From Epiperipatus broadwayi (Eukaryota > Onychophora > Udeonychophora > Euonychophora > Peripatidae): a stretch of DNA of 64,000 bases. This document shows, piece by piece, positions 1 to 11,810 of the stretch (position 1 is its first letter; the number at the start of each line of letters is the position of its first letter). A model generated the notes under the pieces. That model did no database searches, was not told where the DNA came from, and saw nothing but the letters and a program-made list of their open reading frames with translations. The position numbers and the translations under genes are program-made. Where the stretch lies: NCBI GenBank assembly GCA_028023455.1, contig JAQFVV010006551.1:291001-355000 (forward strand). Direction: 5' to 3'.

Positions 1-609
1 AGTGAGAAGTAAAGCTATATATATTTATTAAGATATAGTAATTATATAATAAATTAATTTCATAAATTTTTATCAAAAAATTTGAATGGATTTAGATTTA
101 ATACTAATTTATTTTATTGTTTATAAATATGTAATACCAATATTTTGGTTTTTATTGTTATTCATATTTAAAAACATATTTTTTTAAAAATATATCATAA
201 TTTTATGTGTTTTCCATTTTATAATATTTTGATAACTATTACCCTTGCAAGATAAAACCCTGTCCAAATTTAATTTTAATTCAGTTTTTGAATCTGCAGC
301 TACTTTTCTTTATATTATTTTAGTAAATTTTTCTTATCTATCCATCTCACTGTTGTTATTGTTTTTAGAAACATATTCACATCAAATCCATTTGTCTTTT
401 AACTATTAAATGATGTAAAAAATATTTATTTGGTGTCTCACTCATGCGTTTTGTTTTCAGACTGGCATGCTATTACATTATTTGTGAACTGTCAAATTTT
501 GTATATTGCTTTTTATTCAAATTCAAGTCTTAAATCCATAATTACTACTGGTAAATCACTTTTATTAAAAATATTTTTAAAATGTAAATGGATATATCTT
601 TTAAAGTTC
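1..609. other. AT-rich DNA, no gene seen
   Basis: Low-complexity AT-rich sequence. A 64-codon reading frame at 430-624 is hydrophobic, has no recognisable motif and looks like chance. Confidence 0.6.
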
Positions 610-1340
610 TTTTATCAAACGTAATCCCTCTAATTTAATTCTAGGACGAATTTTATCCATTTTGTTTCCATCTACATTAATAATATGACTTAGATCCTTA
701 TCGTTATTATTTTTTTCCAATTCGCTAATATCAATCATTGTTTTTTTTTTTTGAAAAACCATCCAACATTACTTTTTGTTTTTAAAATTTACTTTTAGTT
801 CTTCCTTCTTTTTTCATTTGATATTCTTTTGTAATATTGTTTGAAGCTTCAAAATAATGATTTAAATAATTACCATTTATTTTCATTTCTTAGCATTCCA
901 TTTTAATCAACTAAAATAATTTTTATAAAATTTCTTTAATAGATTAAAAATAATTATTAAATAATATATTCTAATCAGTGTTAATCTTTTTAATGCAGTT
1001 ACATTTTATTAAATATTCTTCAATATTTGATAATATACTATGTCTGTGTTTCTAATTTTTGAAGCTTTAATTTCTACTGAAATGATTTTGTAATCAATTT
1101 CCTTTCATAAGCTACAAATCCAGAGCTTAATTGTCAACTCATATTCATTAATCCTTTCTATAATTTCTGATATTTGAATGAGATCTGCTACATCAAAAGA
1201 TTTACATTTATAAATGTTCAATATCTTTTGCTCATTTTTTAAAAGTATTAATGTCACTATAATATTTCTTTCTATCATCCAGCATATACATTATTATTCA
1301 AACATTTGCCAACAATTTCTCTATTTGAAGTCTCTATAAT
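610..1340 (-). pseudogene. Decayed RTE-type LINE reverse transcriptase (antisense)
   Basis: Read on the minus strand, about 1215 to 1010 gives a coding-like stretch containing ADLIQISEIIERINEYEL and, after one stop, KASKIRNTDIVYYQILKNI. This resembles the RTE-clade RT segment that normally reads 'DHI..V..LIEK..EY...L' and then '..YI.ILK.LY'. A further open stretch at about 735-610 carries INVDGNKMDKI, similar to the later RT/thumb region. Stops and frameshifts make it a pseudogene. It is the same broad LINE class as 3480-3915, 11811-12185, 23840-25435 and 47290-47715. Assignment is by eye; the clade name is an inference. Confidence 0.5.
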
Positions 1341-2435
1341 AATATTATCACTTTTTGCAGAGTTTTTTTTCCATTCTTTATAGATTTAATAAAATGTTTT
1401 ACTTTTTATTTGAAAATTCTTGGAATTTCAAAAAATACTGTCATAATAATAGGGAATACATTGCTTTTTTACTCTTTATTACAACATAGCTTTTTATAAA
1501 TGCAATTTATCCACTTATTTTGAACACTTTTTAGAATTTTTTTATTGTATATTCTATACCCAATTTTATGTTTCAACTGTCCTGCAGTCTTCTTCAGAAT
1601 CATTATTATCTGTAGAACAGTTGAAAAGTAAGATTGTGTGTAATTATATATAATTTATTTTTCTTTTTTGCTAAAAAGTATTCAAAGTAAGGTGGGTAAA
1701 TTACATTTATATAAGATCTGTTATTATTAATGCCACATCGTACCTATAACTCCTTATCATTAATTCTTTTCCACACCATTTTTTAGAATTTCAAGTGGAT
1801 ATTGATTTTTTTATTTATTAATCATTTTCAAATATTTTCATACTCATTATTTTCTTTATACATTATTTTATCTCATTTCAAAACTTACTTAAAAAAAGTT
1901 TATTTTGCATCATTTATCTATATATCATTATAGTACCAATTATTTTCTTATCTCTTTAAAGTCTGGGCTATCTTTAAAATCTGTCACAATTTTTAAATGA
2001 TTTTCAAGTTTTAGATTCATTTTTAGTGTTTTTTAAGGTTAAATATAACAACTATTAGTAGGGCATTTTAATAACTTTTGTCTTTAAAGTTTATGAATAC
2101 TTTATGGGTTGACTCAATTAAATACATTATAGGTTTGAACTAGATATTTTATATTATTTAAAATATAATTAACTTTAGTTATCTTTTTCTTGGGAAGCTT
2201 CCATAAAGTATTGTGTTTAGCATTTTTCTCACAGAAGAAATTCATATTGTACAGTCTATTTATTATTTTTTTCAAAAATTTTTCAAAACCTCTTTTTTAA
2301 AAATTTTCATTATAAAATTTATTTGCATTATTTTTATCAATAAATTATTGCCAAATCATAGCTTTGAAATAGTTTATAATAATTATAAAATGTTTGGTTA
2401 AAAAAAGACATTCTGTATCTTTATAATATATAAGA
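1341..2435. other. AT-rich DNA with one hammerhead-like hairpin
   Basis: No coding trace I trust. At 1569-1597 the minus strand reads CTGAAGA, then an imperfect GACTG/CAGTT hairpin, then GAAAC, which resembles the core of a hammerhead ribozyme. I see no convincing stem I or cleavage triplet. It may be a decayed PLE 3' region. Confidence 0.3.
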
Positions 2436-2825
2436 TATATGAACACAGACTTTCACATGATCCACCACTCTCCACTCTATCTCATAACACTGGTACACTT
2501 GAGCACATATAAATCAAAAATATAAATAATCACCAATATACATATTTCATGCTAATCCAGCAATCATCAGTGGGTCCAGAGTATCATCTCTATGTATATA
2601 TGCTATAAGTGCTCAGATATATATTAAGATAGCCAAACTTCATACTTTAAAGGACAGGCTCCACACTTCAACTCTTCAACCATCCATCCAATTGAAAATT
2701 TGATGATGGAACACTTAAAGACCACTCTGAGGCCAAGATTCTCATCACACCCATGTTGACCTAATGTCAGTCTGACCCCTCATGTACAGGACATAATCCA
2801 TTTAATACACATACAGGGGATGTAT
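2436..2825 (-). mobile_element. Family C retrozyme-like element (copy C1)
   Basis: Non-coding repeat beginning near 'cagactttcac' and ending after 'acataatccatttaatac'. It is homologous to 5290-5715, 7212-7559, 30612-31345, 44043-44740 and 48356-48665. The minus strand holds the family hammerhead (2532-2575). No clear flanking target duplication was found for this copy. Confidence 0.75.
2532..2575 (-). ncRNA. Hammerhead ribozyme-like motif, family C (copy C1)
   Basis: The minus strand reads CTGATGA, a TGCT/AGCA-type stem II (one change here), GAAA and a palindromic stem III region, closed by a stem I. The stem I strand before the core is ACCCA here instead of the family ACCAA, so this copy is probably weakened. 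Confidence 0.5.
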
Positions 2826-3479
2826 CTTTATGTAAACATCCTCTACTTCTTTGCAATAGTAACTAATAGTTGCATAGACATAAATTATTTTTCACTAAGT
2901 TGAATAACTAGTTCTGTCACATCCCATTAATCTCTACAGCAGCCTTTATTCATTTTTATTTATATTGAATTCCACTTCACTTGTTTTTTCATTATGTGTG
3001 CCTTTTCACATGAGTTGTCTTTTCACTTTTTATTGCTAAATTTCACAAAATTTACCAACATCCCATTTAATATCAAACTGATCCTTTTTCAATTTGTGCA
3101 AACATTCTTAATCTAAAAGCAAATATACAAATAAATGATTGTTGTCACCACATCTTAGATTCATAATCAAATGGTTATTAGTATCTTTTGCCTTTTGTCA
3201 GCAATTTCTGCATTAGATATTAATTTGACAGCATACAGTATCTGAGAGTCACAATGTATTTTTGATTGTTGTGATTGTAAAATATTTTGAGTATCATACA
3301 TACACACTTGCATCAATTTATACTTCTGTTGTCTTACAAAAATTAAAAGATATCTGAACAAAGAGAAACAACAATATTTCCATAATTTTAAATTCAAAGT
3401 TAAAATCCAGTAAACACCAACATGTGACTGATACATAGTCATTTAATATATAAATAATCCCTAGTAATAACAGTTTATA
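2826..3479. other. AT-rich DNA with a short repeat (2836-2930)
   Basis: The stretch 2836-2930 is a diverged copy of 8819-8905, sharing 'ctctacttctt', 'gacataaat' and 'ttaagttgaata' (one base different here). No gene seen. A 91-codon minus-strand frame at 3167-3442 shows no family motif and was not accepted. Confidence 0.45.
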
Positions 3480-3915
3480 TGACAAGCATTTAAATTATGC
3501 TAATGATTCCACATTTACAGCTGAAAGTACAACATATATCAAGTCTTCCATTAGAAACATTAAACAAGTATGTAAAATGATGAATGTAAGTATAAAGATG
3601 ACAAGGATTATAAGACAGAATAAGAAATTGTGATTAAAATTGATAATGAATACATTAATATAGTTACCAGATTTTGTATCTTTGGGTCTTTAATCAACAA
3701 CAAGATCCAGATATCAAGGAATTTTATGCAATAATACTATATAGAATTGAATAAAAAATCTGGAAAAAACTGGAAATATCACTGGATATAGAAACATATT
3801 TCTAACTAGTATCAGTATCGTTTAAGATAGACTGTATGTTATGAATTTCTAAGAATATAAAACTTGAACATTAAAAAAGAGGAATACAATATGAATGCTT
3901 TGAAACTGTGCTGTT
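3480..3915 (+). pseudogene. Decayed LINE reverse transcriptase, motif C onward
   Basis: The plus strand from 3481 reads KHLNYANDSTFTAES, a degraded RT motif C box (normally YADDT followed by a hydrophobic residue and AES). It continues with IKQVCKMMNVSIKM and, after a frameshift, a segment resembling the 'INVD...F.YLG' region. Near 3870-3910 KKEEYNMNALKLCC resembles the late RTE segment 'KK...MNAFEMWC'. Stops are frequent, so it is a dead fragment. It ends where copy B1 of family B begins. RTE-like is the best guess. Confidence 0.5.
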
Positions 3916-3918
3916 TGA

Positions 3919-4301
3919 TAATATAGGAAAGACAAAGCAAAACTCTCCATACAGTAGTGCCATCCTGTGCCAACCAGAGTAATCAATGAAATGCCAGAAG
4001 GCATGTGCAGAAAATCTCTATCTAATGCCTACTCATCCAATATCCCCAGACTAGTTTCTGGCTTGTGGCTATCGTCAGTGAAGAGCTTTGGATCTGAGAG
4101 CACTGCACCTAGATCTTAGGATATTGGATGAGGAGACATTAGATAGGGATTTTATGCACATGACTTCTTGCATTCATTGATTACTCTGGTTGGCACAGGG
4201 TGGCACTACTGTATAAAGAGTTTTGCTTTGTTTATAAACAACTATGTGCTAGTATAAGAGATAGTGATCATGTGATGCTTAATGGTTTAATATAGGAAAG
4301 A
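3919..4301. mobile_element. Family B retrozyme-like element with 14-bp TSD (copy B1)
   Basis: Element 3933-4287 lies between perfect direct repeats taatataggaaaga at 3919-3932 and 4288-4301. The ends are inverted: 'gcaaaactct...acagtagtgcca' on the left and its complement near 4200-4225 on the right. The right end runs on with about 60 extra bases finishing in 'catgtgatgcttaatggttt'. The single hammerhead lies on the minus strand (4043-4084). Confidence 0.8.
4043..4084 (-). ncRNA. Hammerhead ribozyme motif, family B (copy B1)
   Basis: The minus strand reads stem I TCTTCA, core CTGACGA, stem II, GAAA, palindromic ACTAGT with cleavage triplet GTC, then stem I TGGGGA. Core bases fit the CUGANGA...GAAA consensus. 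Stem II is weakened by one mismatch. Confidence 0.65.
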
Positions 4302-5289
4302 AATGATCATAGGGACATTTTTCATATTATATCTGAATACTTCTCAAAGCATTAGTGATTGGGTTAAAATTGGTTTGTTTTGAAAATATCATAAGATCAA
4401 TAGTTTATAATATCCAAAAATAATGATTGGAAAATACTTTTAAAACGTCACTGAAAGTAAATATTCTCAGCCACCTTAATAAATCCAATGTGTAATACAG
4501 ATACACAAACGCTCTTAGTGATATCATTAATTAACACAAAAAAGTTGTAATGAAAAACAAATTATAAGATTTACTATATATGGTGAAAAATTTCCTATGC
4601 CTAAGTTATAACTCAGATTTTTCTTTCATTATAAACTATCTATTATCATTGACTAAAAAGCACTCAAGACCATTTAGTCAATAATTAAAGTTTAATTTCA
4701 ATATAACTTTGTCTTCTACAAATATTTATGATGTAATATAAATGACTTAGTTATATAATAACCTATAAATTAAAAATTATATATATATAATAATTTATAA
4801 TAAAGTAATCTATAATTATAATTTAATTATAATAGCCCCATGATATAAATTTTAAGTACTTTACTATAGAACAAAGACTGTTTTAACAACTCCTCTCATT
4901 GAAAGAACAGTCAAGAATTATTACTTATGGTAATGAAGAATGAATGATTTTTTAAAAATATAATTATTTATTCTCTAAAAATAGGTAGTTGTTATTTCCT
5001 ATCCAGTAATCGGATGGTTATGGCTAGTCACAAGGGGGAAAAAAAAAACGTCTAAAAGTTTAAAAATATATTAAACCTTGAATTTTCAAGTTTCATACTA
5101 TTTTTAAAACAGGTTGCGTCACGAGTTGTAATGCATTCTCTAATTTTTATTCTATATCAATTAAATATCTTAACTCTCTGCTGAATGTCATTTTTAATAA
5201 TAAGTGTTTATACTGAATGCTGAAAATTTACATAACAATATAGCAACCTTCCAGTCATTAATAACAATACATATGTAAATTAATACACT
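4302..5289. other. AT-rich DNA, no gene seen
   Basis: No coding trace or repeat family recognised. Contains TA-rich tracts around 4770-4830. Confidence 0.5.
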
Positions 5290-5715
5290 ATACAGGCTTA
5301 AACCTGCATATACATGTAATGGATGCGGGATTCGAACTCAGACTTTCACACGACCCTCAACTCTCCATGCCATCTCATATTGTTGACACACATGTTAAAA
5401 AGATATATAATCACCAATAGACGTATTTCATGATAAACCAGCACTCATCAGTTGGTCTAGATTACCATCTTCACACATACATACAATCAGTGCTCAGCTT
5501 TATATTAAGATAGCTAATCTTCATATTTTAATGGACAGGCTTCAAACCACCCCAACCCACAACTCTTCATCCTTCCATTTCATTAAAAATCTGATGATCG
5601 AACGTTCAAAGCCCACGTTAGTGCCAAGGTTGTCATCCTATCCATGTTGACATTTAGTCATTCTGACCCTTCATGTACAGGAGAATAATCCATTTTTAAA
5701 CATATATGCGAGAGA
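5290..5715 (-). mobile_element. Family C retrozyme-like element (copy C2)
   Basis: Nearly full-length family C unit. Its left end is extended ('acaggcttaaacctgcatat'). It includes a tRNA-like B box on the minus strand (GAGTTCGAATCCCGC, about 5325-5340) and the hammerhead at 5413-5456. No clear target duplication found. Confidence 0.75.
5413..5456 (-). ncRNA. Hammerhead ribozyme motif, family C (copy C2)
   Basis: The minus strand reads ACCAA (stem I), CTGATGA, a stem II hairpin beginning GTGCT, GAAA, then the TACGT stem III region and TTGGT (stem I). Stem I pairs perfectly over five bases. One change (C for A) breaks the eight-base palindrome seen in copy C4. Confidence 0.6.
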
Positions 5716-6118
5716 TGGACAGACCTTTAGTTTTATATAAAAAGCATTAAATTTTTTTTTTAATGTTAAACTTCTTAAAAGCGACTTTTTAAAAAAATAC
5801 ATACCATTGCCAAAATATTACAAATTTATTACAGAAAGAAATTTAAATAAATAATTTTCTTTTTGAAAAATAATACTACTTAAAGTGAATATTTTTGGCA
5901 ATAAAAGTCACTCCGGATATTAAAACCATGGATTGACTGCGGCTTTGATTCATTATTTCTAGTACTCAAACTTATGAATTCCCAAGCAGTAGATTATTTT
6001 TTTATCTGCTAAATATTAAAATATTTTTTTTATATTGTATAGATAATTAATACAAGTTTACTTTATAAAAATATATGATTACTTTAATAACTAGTTAATA
6101 TTATTAAACATTACAAGA
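5716..6118. other. AT-rich DNA, no gene seen
   Basis: No coding trace and no repeat family recognised. Confidence 0.5.
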
Positions 6119-6610
6119 AATATTAATTTAAACACGCAAAACTCTCCATACAGTACCGCCCTGTCTCAACCAGAGTAATCAATGGATGCCAGAAGGCTTG
6201 TGCATAAAATCCCCATCTAGTGCCTACTCATCCAATATCCCCAGACTAGTTTCTGGTTTGTGGCCTTCATCAGTGAGCAGACTTGGATCTGAGAGCACTG
6301 CACCTCGATCTTAGGATCTAATGCAACCCTCCAGCAGCCATCTTTTATCTTTACTTAACTACAAAACTATGAGAATGAAATTGAAAACACAATAATATTT
6401 TCAATCCAAGCTCAATAGCTTATATAGTCACTTGGGTCTGAACTCAGTTCAGCACCAATACATTTTGGGTTTTGGCACTTTAACAACCATTGATTACTCT
6501 GGTTGACACAGGGTGGCACTACTGTATGGAGAGTTTTGCCAGTTTAATAAGTTATGTGTTAGCATAAGAGAAGGTGATCATGTGATGTTTAGTGGCTTAA
6601 TATTAATTTA
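6119..6610. mobile_element. Family B retrozyme-like element with 12-bp TSD (copy B2)
   Basis: Element 6131-6598 lies between direct repeats aatattaattta at 6119-6130 and 6599-6610. The left end starts 'aacacgcaaaactctccat'. The right end contains the complement of that sequence and then the extended tail ending 'catgtgatgtttagtggctt'. The body holds a minus-strand hammerhead (6238-6279) and the conserved 'gggtctgaactcagttca' segment. Confidence 0.85.
6238..6279 (-). ncRNA. Hammerhead ribozyme motif, family B (copy B2)
   Basis: The minus strand carries CTGATGA, a stem II hairpin, GAAAC, the ACTAGT palindrome with GTC, and stem I TGGGGA. The opposite stem I strand is TGCTCA, with a mismatch, so activity is uncertain. 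Confidence 0.6.
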
Positions 6611-7198
6611 CAAATCTTTAATTTTAATTATGAATATAAATATCTTATTTTTGACATAATATTGACCTAATTATTGATTTCAATTGGGGATTCTTGCAAT
6701 ATGTATTTATATCCCACCACAATGAATTACTTAACATTCAAAATTATTTAATATACAATAATATTTCTTCTTTATATTAGAGCCATTTTTGTGTCATCAT
6801 AATTAATGAACTTCAGATATTAGTATCAGAACAGAACCACAGACTAATCTTGAGCTACCTATTTAATTAAAAGCTTAATACTCTCACTCATTTTATAAAG
6901 CTCTGAACACAACTAATACACTTGTAAAGATTTGGAAACCTGACACTGTTCCAGTGACAGTACATTTGTATCTCAGTCCTAGCTGTTGACAGTTTTAGCC
7001 ATTTAAATGAAGAATAGTATATAACGTTTTCAACTTTTATTTAGCCTCCACTTGATAGTAAGAATCTATTTTCATAAGTAAAGTGATAAATCTCTAAGCT
7101 TTATCAATCCACTATAGAAAATGATTTTTAAAGGCCTAGTACAAGATGCTGAATATATGTCATATATTTTTCTAATCAAGAATTACTTTTGGTGAAAC
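6611..7198. other. AT-rich DNA, no gene seen
   Basis: No coding trace or repeat family recognised. Confidence 0.5.
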
Positions 7199-7572
7199 TG
7201 TTAAGCATATTAGCACAGACTTTCACACCATCCACCACTCTCCACTCTATCTCATAACACATACATTTGAATGCATATATGTCTAAAAGATAAATAATCA
7301 CCAATATAAGTATTTCATGCTAAACCAGCAATTATCAGTTGGTCCAGATTATCATCTCCACACATATATGCTATAAGTGCTTAGATATATATTAAGATAG
7401 CCAATCTTCATACTTTAATGGACAGGCTTCAATCCATTCCACCCTCCAACTTTTCAACCATTCATCCAATTGAAAATCTGATGATGGAACACTCAAAGGC
7501 CACCCTGAGGCCAAGATTCTTGTCATAGACACAGGTATATAATAAGCCTGTGTTTCAGTTGTTAAGCATATT
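7199..7572. mobile_element. Family C retrozyme-like element with 13-bp TSD (copy C3)
   Basis: Element 7212-7559 lies between direct repeats tgttaagcatatt at 7199-7211 and 7560-7572. The left end is truncated ('agcacagactttcac'). The body runs to about 7525 and is followed by a short inverted copy of the extended family end ('agacacaggtatataata'). That makes a strongly asymmetric mirror element. The hammerhead (7300-7343, minus) has a decayed core. Confidence 0.8.
7300..7343 (-). ncRNA. Decayed hammerhead motif, family C (copy C3)
   Basis: The CTGATGA core has become CTGATAA on the minus strand. Stem I ACCAA/TTGGT, stem II and GAAA are kept. The core change should inactivate cleavage. Confidence 0.5.
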
Positions 7573-7589
7573 GCAACTTGAATTATAAA

Positions 7590-7975
7590 ACCAATATGAT
7601 ATCACATGATATATGCTTACACAATGCTATTTGTTAGTGTAAATCAATAGATGCCATATGATAGAGCTTAATATTTTTTTATCCAATGTTATCCTATCCA
7701 ATATTTCCAAATTAGTTTGCAACTAATGGCTTTCATCAGTGATAAGCTTCTGGTTTTGGCAGCTGTGCACTTGAATCATTTGAATTTAAGATTAGTAGTT
7801 CAAAAATAAAACAAACTATTACAATGTGGCAGTTAGAGGAAAAGTGTTGGATCCAAAAGTTCCAATTGCACTACTCCCAAACCCAATGCCATAAGATAAA
7901 ATCTGATCTATGGATATTGGGTAAAACAACATCTGATATGGATTTATTAAATGCTACCAACTGCATTTATTAATT
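7590..7975. mobile_element. Diverged family B relative
   Basis: Shares spaced motifs with family B in the same order: 'tcacatgat', 'atgccata', 'ctatccaatatttccaaatt', 'ggctttcatcagtgataagc'. It is too diverged for a confident hammerhead core. It sits between C3 and B3. Confidence 0.45.
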
Positions 7976-7993
7976 ACAAAATCTTAAACTAGG

Positions 7994-8309
7994 TAGTATA
8001 ATTGTATTAAACCATCAAACATCACATGATCACCATCTCTATACTAGCACATAATTTGTTGTAAACAAAGGCAAAACTCCCCATACAGTAGTGCCACCCT
8101 GTGCCAAACAGAATAATCAATGGATGCTCTCAGATCCAAGGCTCCTCACTGATGATGGCCACAAGCCAGAAACTAGTCTGGGGATATTGGATGAGTAGGC
8201 ACTAGATAGGGATTTTATGCACAAGCCTTCTGGCATCCATTGATTACTCTGTTTGGCACAGGGTGGCACTACTGTATGGGGAGTTTTGCCTTTGTTTAGT
8301 ATAATTGTA
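7994..8309. mobile_element. Family B retrozyme-like element with 13-bp TSD (copy B3)
   Basis: Element 8007-8296 lies between direct repeats tagtataattgta at 7994-8006 and 8297-8309. Arms of about 67 bases mirror each other almost perfectly: 8054-8123 from 'gtaaacaaaggcaaaactcc', complement ending near 8296. The left end has an extra tail beginning 'aaccatcaaacatcacatga'. The central part carries the best-preserved family B hammerhead. The 101-codon frame starting at 8253 is an artefact of this repeat. Confidence 0.88.
8143..8184 (+). ncRNA. Type I hammerhead ribozyme, family B (copy B3, best preserved)
   Basis: In order: stem I TCCTCA (8143-8148); core CTGATGA (8149-8155); stem II TGGC, loop CACAA, GCCA; GAAA (8169-8172); stem III, where ACTAGT (8172-8177) is a loopless palindrome; cleavage triplet GTC (8176-8178); stem I TGGGGA (8179-8184). 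Stem I closes with six pairs including one G-U, and stem II with four. All invariant core bases of the known hammerhead consensus are present. The palindromic stem III could pair best between two molecules. Predicted function: self-cleavage of the element's transcript after GTC. Confidence 0.78.
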
Positions 8310-8591
8310 GTGAGAGAAAAAGGAATTCTTACTGAACTCCATATTTTACGTTTTTCAAATTGTAATCCAACTTTTCTCTATTTTTATTTTGTTTCTTTAA
8401 TATTTAATTTATCTTTGGATTTTTCAAAAAACACTCAACAGTTTTTCTTTATATTTATAAAGTTAATATTCTTTCTTATTTCTATCTTCACATCATTAAC
8501 ACTTTCATGCTTCACACATTTTCCTATTCTACCATTAAAGTGCCTAAGGCTAATGTAAAAATATTATTTGTTTTGCTAAAGACAATTATAT

Positions 8592-8818
8592 ACATCTGTA
8601 AATAACCACTAAACATCATGCAATCACCATTCTAGGTGCAGTGCTCTCAGATGCAAGGCTCCTCACTGATGAAGGCCAGAAACTAGTCTGGGAATATTGA
8701 ATAAGTAAGCATTAGATGGAGAATTTATGCACAAACCTTCTTGCATACATTGATTACTCTGTCTTGCACTTAGTGGTGCTACTATATGGAGAGTTTAGCT
8801 TCTGTGTAAACATCTGTA
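8592..8818. mobile_element. Family B element, short copy (B4)
   Basis: Element 8601-8809 lies between 9-bp repeats acatctgta at 8592-8600 and 8810-8818. On the plus strand it keeps TCCTCA, CTGATGA, GAAAC, ACTAGT and GTC (8660-8695), but most of stem II is deleted. Confidence 0.7.
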
Positions 8819-9031
8819 TGTAAATGTTCTCTACTTCTTCATTATAACAAGCACTTGTTTGGACATAAATCTGATATTTTCCATTAAGTTGAATACTCTC
8901 ACTATTCAGTCTATTTTACTAACTATTCCTCAATGTTGTTCATCTATTCAATATGTAAAAAAATGTTTTATTCCCATTTTACTTCCAATGTCAAAATAAG
9001 TGTATATTACTAATGAATAATTTGTTTTTTC
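8819..9031. other. AT-rich DNA with a short repeat (8819-8905)
   Basis: Diverged copy of 2836-2930. Nothing else seen. Confidence 0.4.
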
Positions 9032-9123
9032 CATATGTCATAGCATCGGCCAAGAGGCGAACCCACAACCAACTGCTTGCTTGCAAGGCAGTTGCACTGA
9101 CCTCTCGACTAACAATGCTTGAC
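9032..9123 (-). mobile_element. tRNA-derived SINE, family A (copy A1)
   Basis: About 90-bp tRNA-like repeat. On the minus strand it has an A-box-like TTAGTCGAGAGGTCAGTGC and a B-box-like GGTTCGCCTC. The same family occurs at 17921, 37404, 60335, 60554 and 61677. Confidence 0.75.
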
Positions 9124-11810
9124 GTAAATTTTGTTCTTTTTTTTTGCTAACTTTACAATGCCCAATAATATTTTACTTCAAGGAGAGATGTTTCTTTATT
9201 GAATACCTTTAATTCACTTGAAAAATATATTATAACAGTAAATATCAAGCTAGAAAAAATGTATCACTGAAGGATAGCCTAACAACATACACATGTACTC
9301 ACACATTTCATTTTCAAAAACGTAACAATATTTTATAAGTATTGTCAAATACCTGAAAAGAAAGACTATGATATTTCTATGATTTAAAATCAGCCTCATC
9401 ACACTGCTTAATGCATTTTAATCGGCAGCCCATTAATACGTTACTATTTTAATTATCACATGAAGTAATAATTACAATTATAAGAATGCAAAAAGTGGAT
9501 ATTATAATTGTTTTCTGCATAAAAGATCAGCTTTCCATTAAAAATACTTTTTTGAATTTAATATATATATATATACATACATAAAGAGAGCCAGGACCAT
9601 AGTAGTAGTAAAATATAAAGTTTAGTGTTATAATCTGGACAGCTGTATATATATATTTGTATTTGATAATTTTTTTCTATTATTTTGTAAATGGAGATTC
9701 AGAAATGTCAAAATATTTCTAAATTTGATGTTATAAAAAGTCAAACCTTTAATGCAATTTTTTTGACTTCAGCAGAGGAAGATTACAATTTTTGCTCAAA
9801 AAAATCTTAAAGGCTCAAGTTTTATTTGATAAAGTTGTGATTAAAAACAAAAAAAAAAAACAGTAATTTTTTTTAGACATTTCAATCATTTTTTAAAAAC
9901 ACATTGCAGTTTTTTTATTGCAATTAAATTATTGTAATACAGTATATTGTTTTGCATGTTTTTTAATATACATATACAATTGTCTTGTTCATTTACTTTC
10001 TAATTAATTCAACAATCTGACTGTACATTCATTTATCTGCATGTTATATATATATATATATGCAATGTTTTAACTTTATCTTCTCACCTCTTTATAAAAC
10101 AATGAAAATAATTAATATAATGATGTTTGACTATTACACATTCTATTTCAAACTGCAGAAGTACTTTCAGTTAATTACATAACTGTCATCAACTGACATT
10201 ATATTTATTATTTTGATTTTTTAATTAAAAAACATTTTATTTTTATTATATATGTCTATTGAAATTTGTAATGAGTATCAGTATGTGGTAAAAGGTCAGT
10301 CATCTTTTTTTAATTTGATTTTTATGGTGATATGTTAATGTATAAAGCAGTGAACTGTGTTGCTATGGCAACAATAATACTGATATAAAATTGCTTATTT
10401 TTAATTGTATTATGTAAGACTGTAAATTGAATTTATTAATTTTAAAAAGGAAAATAAATATGTAAAAAATAAAACATATAGTTTGGATAAAATTATTATT
10501 TTGTAATTCTATGTTTCTTTTTCATTTCAGCATTCATAGTAGTAAATTGTAAACAATACAACTAAATGTTTAATATTTTAAATATGTTTGTCCTTTTAAC
10601 TTGTATAATATTATACTAAAAAAATATGTATAAATATATATTTTCAGTGGTAATATATTGAAAATGTGGTATAGATTGTTTAATTTATATTAGAATGGAA
10701 AATAGTATTTGTATTATGAAATGTAAATTGTTCTTGTATATAATAATTCTAAAAAGATTTATTTTTATTTGTTGTGCAATACAATATTTATTAGAGAGAC
10801 ATTTCTTAAAATTGACCAGAGTTAACTTGGGGTGTAACTATAATCTTCCATGATATAAATGGGAAAACTTATAAATTGGATTGAATTAAAAAAAGCTTTC
10901 TTTTGTTTTAATTTCAATAAAAGCATATCTAAATTTATGTACAATAATTTTTTTTTAGTTATTTTAAAAGTATATATTTAACTGGACAAAATTCAGGGGT
11001 GAAAAGCAATATTATATGCACACATGAACTGGTTAACTTGTTGAAGATTTATGAGGAATGCCAATTTATTTTAAAAATGAAAAGAAATCAAAATTATTTC
11101 ATTGTGTTACTAAACCATCTGAATATTTGTATCTTTGAAAATGAATGTTACCTATATTTTAATAATAGAATCTAAATATTAGCAATATCAGAATGTGTAC
11201 CAAAATCATATTCAACTGCTAGTGTAATTTTATTGGACAGATTAATCATTTTTAATAAAGATATGAATCAATTTAATTTTCCATTATATGATTATGGATG
11301 AAGCTATTAGCATCTATTTATTTATAATATTTTGAGATGAATATTTGCTCATAAAAGAATATTTTTCCATAGCATCATGAATACAAATTAGTGTCTGTGT
11401 GCTTGTAATATAATATAAACCAATAATAATTATGTGAAAGGATAATCTGGATATGTTTAAAAAATATCAGAATCGATAAAGTGTCTTTGAATATTTGAAT
11501 CTTCTTTGGAACAACGATATACCATTGAATTGTGGTTGGATATATACATCAAAACTATGACACTATTCTGGAAATACCATATTTAAAAACTATCATTCAA
11601 GTACCTAAATATAAGAGTTATATTTTCCTAAGTTTGAACTTATACTATGCAGCATTATAGCTATTACTTCAATTTAAAATATTCATTTTTATTTTTTAAT
11701 GATTATAAATTAACTTCAGATATAGCATTTATATTAGGAGTTCAGAAAGATTATATTGTAATAAGTAATTATTTTATTTTGTTCTCTTTAATTTATATTA
11801 ATAAATAAGT
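9124..11810. other. 2.7 kb of AT-rich DNA, nothing recognised
   Basis: No coding trace, no recognisable repeat family and no palindrome large enough to report. TA repeats occur near 9560 and 10047. Confidence 0.55.

Noticed and set aside
3919-4301. Mutator-like or other DNA transposon origin of family B because of inverted ends
   Set aside because: Target-duplication length varies (9-14 bp), ends are unequal, and a hammerhead is present.
7199-7572. Helitron reading of family C because of a hairpin near its extended end
   Set aside because: Helitrons make no target duplication; this copy has a clear 13-bp one, and no CTRR end was seen at a fixed place.
8253-8558. 101-codon frame
   Set aside because: Starts inside the family B arm and runs into AT-rich DNA; hydrophobic without motif.
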